Assembly (NCBI RefSeq): GCF_039538145.1
Contig: NZ_BAABBV010000001.1
Location: 620,001 to 684,000, forward strand
Direction: 5' to 3'
DNA: 64,000 nucleotides
Source of the DNA: Gryllotalpicola daejeonensis
GTDB lineage: Bacteria > Actinomycetota > Actinomycetes > Actinomycetales > Microbacteriaceae
The notes under the pieces are model-generated. The model had not been told where the DNA came from, made no database searches, and saw nothing but the letters and a program-made list of their open reading frames with translations. Of this stretch, positions 61,185 through 64,000 are shown piece after piece. Position numbers and translations under genes: made by a program. Position 1 is the first letter of the stretch. Each line of letters starts with the position of its first letter.

Positions 61185-62285
61185 ATGAAGAGTGCCACTC
61201 CCGTAGACACCGCGACCACCGATTTCTGGGCAGGGCTGACCGACTTCTTCCACACGCCGCTCGGCACCGTGCTCTGGCGCTTCGGCTCCGCCGTGCTGAT
61301 CGCGATCTGCGCGATCATCGCCACGTGGATCCTGCGCATCGCGATCCGCCACATCGTGCACCGGATCGTCAGCACGGTGAAGAAGGCACAGGGCGTCGAG
61401 ACGACCCAGGCGCTGCAGGTCTCGCCGATCGCCACCGTGCGTGTGGTGCAGCGCACCCGCACGCTCGGCTCGGTGCTCACCAACATCGCCAACGTCGTGG
61501 TGGCCGTGATCGCCCTGCTGCTGATCCTGCACGTGCTGGCCCCCGACGTGCTGGCGTCCTTCGCGATCCTCTCCGCCGCGATCGGCGCGGGGCTCGGCTT
61601 CGGCGCCCAGAACGTGATCGGTGACATCCTCAACGGCCTGCTCATGGTGATGGAGGACCAGCTCGGCGTCGGCGACATCGTCGAGGCCGGCATGGTGAGT
61701 CTCGCGACCGACGGCGTCGTCGAGGCCGTCGGCATTCGCACCACTCAGATCCGCGACGTGAACGGCACCCTCTGGTACGTGCGCAACGGACAGATCCTGC
61801 GCGTCGGCAACCTGTCGCAGGGCTGGACCCGCGTCATCGTCGACGTCGCCGTCGGCTACGACAACGACGTCGACGAGGTGCAGAGCAAGCTGCTCGAGAG
61901 CGCAGAGGCCCTTGCCCGCGAGACCAAGTGGCGGCCCCGCATCGTCGAGAAGCCCGAGATCTGGGGCATCCAATCGGTCGCCGACGACATGATCGTGCTG
62001 CGCGTGGCGGTCAAGACCCGCTCGACCGCGCGCGACGACGTCGCCCGCGAGCTCAACGCGCGCGTGTTCGCCGCGGCGCGCGAGGCGGGCGTGACCGTGC
62101 CGGCGCTGTCGAACCCGATTCTGAGCGGCTTCGAGAGCGTGGCGTCGGTGAACGGCGCTCACCCGCCGCGCACCCGGCCGATCCCGCCGGTGCAGGCCGA
62201 GGCGCCCAAGCCGAAGAAGCGCAGCGTGCGCCGCAAGCCGACGGGCGGACCGCCCCAGGTGAACCCGCCGGAGGAGGAGCTGTGA
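61185..62285 (+). CDS. Small-conductance mechanosensitive channel (MscS family)
   Basis: 366 residues. Three transmembrane helices: VLWRFGSAVLIAICAIIATW, VLTNIANVVVAVIALLLILH and the pore helix ILSAAIGAGLGFGAQNVIGD. The beta domain follows (MEDQLGVGDIVEAGMVSLAT) and then the alpha/beta domain, closed by a Pro/Lys-rich tail. It releases solutes on osmotic down-shift. It lies between a two-component system and a globin gene, and its stop overlaps the globin GTG. Confidence 0.92.
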   Translation: MKSATPVDTATTDFWAGLTDFFHTPLGTVLWRFGSAVLIAICAIIATWILRIAIRHIVHRIVSTVKKAQGVETTQALQVSPIATVRVVQRTRTLGSVLTNIANVVVAVIALLLILHVLAPDVLASFAILSAAIGAGLGFGAQNVIGDILNGLLMVMEDQLGVGDIVEAGMVSLATDGVVEAVGIRTTQIRDVNGTLWYVRNGQILRVGNLSQGWTRVIVDVAVGYDNDVDEVQSKLLESAEALARETKWRPRIVEKPEIWGIQSVADDMIVLRVAVKTRSTARDDVARELNARVFAAAREAGVTVPALSNPILSGFESVASVNGAHPPRTRPIPPVQAEAPKPKKRSVRRKPTGGPPQVNPPEEEL

Positions 62286-62686
62286 CGATCGAGCAGGAGC
62301 CGGCCGACCCCGCCACGTTCTACGAGCAGATCGGCGGCTCGGCGACGTTCGCCCGGCTCGCGCATGCCTTCTACCAGGGCGTCGCCGGCGACGAGGTGCT
62401 GAAGCCGATGTACCCCGAGGAAGACCTGGGGCCGGCCGAAGAGCGCCTGCGCCTGTTCCTCGAGCAGTACTGGGGCGGACCGACGACCTACTCCCAGCAG
62501 CGAGGCCACCCGCGTCTGCGGCTGCGGCACCAGCCCTTCAAGGTGAACCCCGAAGCGCGCGACCGGTGGCTCGCGCACATGCGCGCCGCCGTCGACTCGC
62601 TCGGGCTGTCGCCGTTGCACGAGGCGACACTCTGGGCCTACCTCGAGCGCGCCGCCCACGCGATGGTGAATACTTTCGAGGCGTGA
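62282..62686 (+). CDS. glbO: Group II truncated haemoglobin (TrHbO)
   Basis: 134 residues from GTG 62282. FYEQIGGSATFARLAHAFYQ holds the B10 Tyr; the proximal His is in RGHPRLRLRHQPF; QYWGGPTTYSQQ and the E/G helices match mycobacterial GlbO. It binds O2 or NO and is linked with redox protection. Both ends overlap neighbours by 4 bp, so it is made with the MscS channel and the FAD dehydrogenase. Their functional link is not known. Confidence 0.93.
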   Translation: MTIEQEPADPATFYEQIGGSATFARLAHAFYQGVAGDEVLKPMYPEEDLGPAEERLRLFLEQYWGGPTTYSQQRGHPRLRLRHQPFKVNPEARDRWLAHMRAAVDSLGLSPLHEATLWAYLERAAHAMVNTFEA

Positions 62687-64000
62687 CTTCTGTGAGGGCA
62701 ACGGGGCCCGATGCTGAGAACACCGACGCGATCGTCGTCGGCCACGGGCTCGCGGGGCTCGTCGCCGCCTGCGAGCTGCTCGAGGCGGGCAAGCGCGTCA
62801 CGATCGTCGACCAGGAGCCGGTGCAGGCGCTCGGCGGCCAGGCGTTCTGGTCGTTCGGCGGCCTGTTCCTCGTCGACACCCCCGAGCAGCGCCGCCTCGG
62901 CGTGCACGATTCGCTCGAGCTCGCGCGCCAGGACTGGTTCGGGTCTGCCGCATTCGACCGCGACAGCGACGAGTGGGGCAGAAGGTGGGCGGATGCCTAC
63001 CTCGAGTTCGCCGCCGGTGAGAAGCGCGCCTGGCTGCGCTCGAAGGGCATCCGCATCTTCCCGCTGGTCGGCTGGGCCGAGCGCGGCGGTGGCTCGGCGG
63101 GCGGTCACGGCAACTCCGTGCCGCGTTTCCACATCGCCTGGGGCACCGGCCCGGGCGTGCTGCAGCCCTTCGCCGACCGCGTGAAGACCGCGGCCGCTGC
63201 CGGGCGCGTCGTGTTCCGCCACCGGCACCGGGTCGACGAGCTCATCGTCGAGAGCGGTGCGGTGGCAGGCATCCGCGGTGCTGTGCTCGCCGATGACGAC
63301 GTCGCACGCGGGAAGTCCTCGAATCGCGAGGTCGTGGCGGACTTCGAGCTGCGTGGCGACGCCGTGATACTCGCCACCGGCGGCATCGGCGGCAACCACG
63401 AGCTGGTGCGGAAGGCGTGGCCGGAGCGCCTCGGTACTCCCCCGGCGACGATGATCTCCGGCGTGCCGGCGCACGTCGACGGCCGCATGCTCGAGATCGC
63501 CGCCGCGGCCGGCGCGCGGCTCGTGAACACCGACCGCATGTGGCACTACACCGAGGGCATCGTCAACTGGGACCCGATCTGGCCGATGCACGGCATCCGC
63601 ATTCTGCCTGGCCCGTCGTCGATGTGGTTCGATGCGGTGGGGCGCCGGCTGCCCGCGCCGAACTTCCCCGGCTACGACACGCTCGCGACGCTCGAGCACA
63701 TCCAGAAGACGGGCTACGACCACACCTGGTTCGTGCTCACGCAGAAGATCATCGAGAAGGAGTTCGCCCTCTCGGGCAGCGAGCAGAACCCCGACCTCAC
63801 CGAGAAGGACTGGGGCCGGGTGCTGCGCCGGGTCACGCCCGGCGCGCCCGCGCCCGTCGAGGCGTTCAAGCAGCACGGCGAGGACTTCGTGGTTGCCGAC
63901 ACGCTGCCCGAGCTGTTCCAGGGGATGCTGGCGAAGACGGATGCCCCGCTCGACACCGCCCTCATCGAGAAGCAGCTCACCGAGCGCGACCGTGAGCTCG
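62683..64000 (+). CDS. FAD-dependent dehydrogenase (KstD-like), 3' truncated by window
   Basis: The frame opens at GTG 62683 (second GTG at 62692) and has no stop before base 64000; about 439 residues are visible. The Rossmann FAD motif is AIVVGHGLAGLVAACELLEA (near residue 16), GGQAFWSFGGLFLVDTPEQR follows, and the second dinucleotide motif is AVILATGGIGGNHELV. It belongs to the FAD-binding dehydrogenase group related to 3-ketosteroid dehydrogenase and fumarate reductase flavoproteins. Substrate is unknown; no steroid catabolism genes are seen. Coupled to glbO by a 4-bp overlap. Confidence 0.87.
   Translation, partial: MTSVRATGPDAENTDAIVVGHGLAGLVAACELLEAGKRVTIVDQEPVQALGGQAFWSFGGLFLVDTPEQRRLGVHDSLELARQDWFGSAAFDRDSDEWGRRWADAYLEFAAGEKRAWLRSKGIRIFPLVGWAERGGGSAGGHGNSVPRFHIAWGTGPGVLQPFADRVKTAAAAGRVVFRHRHRVDELIVESGAVAGIRGAVLADDDVARGKSSNREVVADFELRGDAVILATGGIGGNHELVRKAWPERLGTPPATMISGVPAHVDGRMLEIAAAAGARLVNTDRMWHYTEGIVNWDPIWPMHGIRILPGPSSMWFDAVGRRLPAPNFPGYDTLATLEHIQKTGYDHTWFVLTQKIIEKEFALSGSEQNPDLTEKDWGRVLRRVTPGAPAPVEAFKQHGEDFVVADTLPELFQGMLAKTDAPLDTALIEKQLTERDREL

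Noticed and set aside
62683..64000. Steroid degradation locus suggested by the KstD-like protein
   Set aside because: No other steroid catabolic gene is present, and this FAD dehydrogenase group is wider than true ketosteroid dehydrogenases.

Overview
The window reads as a continuous piece of chromosome from a high-GC actinobacterium, most likely a member of the Microbacteriaceae. The evidence is the gene order rplU-rpmA-obgE-proB-proA-nadD-rsfS, the clpP1-clpP2-clpX block behind trigger factor, the actinobacterial T-box in front of ileS, the heavy use of GTG starts, frequent leaderless starts, and a strong excess of the 7-mer GGATGCC. I see no phage, transposase, integrase, CRISPR array or plasmid function.

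Layout. 1-2.1 kb: part of an osmoprotectant-type ABC importer (permease cut by the left edge, ATPase complete) and a TetR regulator. 2.2-6.8 kb: an App1-like phosphatase, a winged-helix protein, a FUSC-type membrane protein and a DHA2 MFS exporter. 6.9-12.9 kb: a secreted coiled-coil/transglycosylase-like protein, a three-gene pentose-type ABC importer and a GPH sugar symporter. 12.85-15.6 kb: a 911-residue LuxR/NTPase regulator. 15.8-25.5 kb (minus strand): the conserved block rne, rplU-rpmA, obgE-proB-proA, small membrane protein, nadD, unknown protein, rsfS and tRNA-Ala, with one plus-strand DUF4031 gene. 25.8-32.1 kb: a VKOR/DsbB-like protein and then a molybdenum-cofactor island (fdhD, a separate DUF6457 gene, a YdeP-type molybdopterin oxidoreductase, moeA, mobA, a VOC protein). 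32.1-37.7 kb: ndk, DUF4233, folC and ileS, tightly overlapping and controlled by a T-box leader. 37.7-43.2 kb: divergent valS, an acetyltransferase, a small unknown protein and an M3 peptidase. 43.2-48.2 kb: acetyltransferase, clpX, clpP2, clpP1, tig, tRNA-Pro and tRNA-Gly. 48.3-54.7 kb: a Pr6Pr membrane protein, an amidohydrolase, a Nei2-like glycosylase, rpiB, an FtsX-type ABC exporter and a Rv2466c-like oxidoreductase. 54.8-64 kb: pepN, a drug-type ABC exporter with its two-component system, a MscS channel, a truncated haemoglobin and an FAD dehydrogenase cut by the right edge.

The most informative non-coding signals are the ileS T-box, a probable ClgR operator in front of clpP1, two identical leaderless promoters that tie fdhD to the molybdopterin oxidoreductase, a wider set of leaderless starts placed 6-7 bases after a TANNNT box, a structured rne 5' leader, and a structured tRNA-Ala/LuxR intergenic region with pseudoknot-like repeat order. 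No clearly new multi-gene defence or biosynthetic system is visible. The best candidates for undescribed biology are the two-promoter molybdenum unit with its separate DUF6457 gene, the tail-anchored protein with a duplicated LTRRQLR motif, and the GGATGCC motif.
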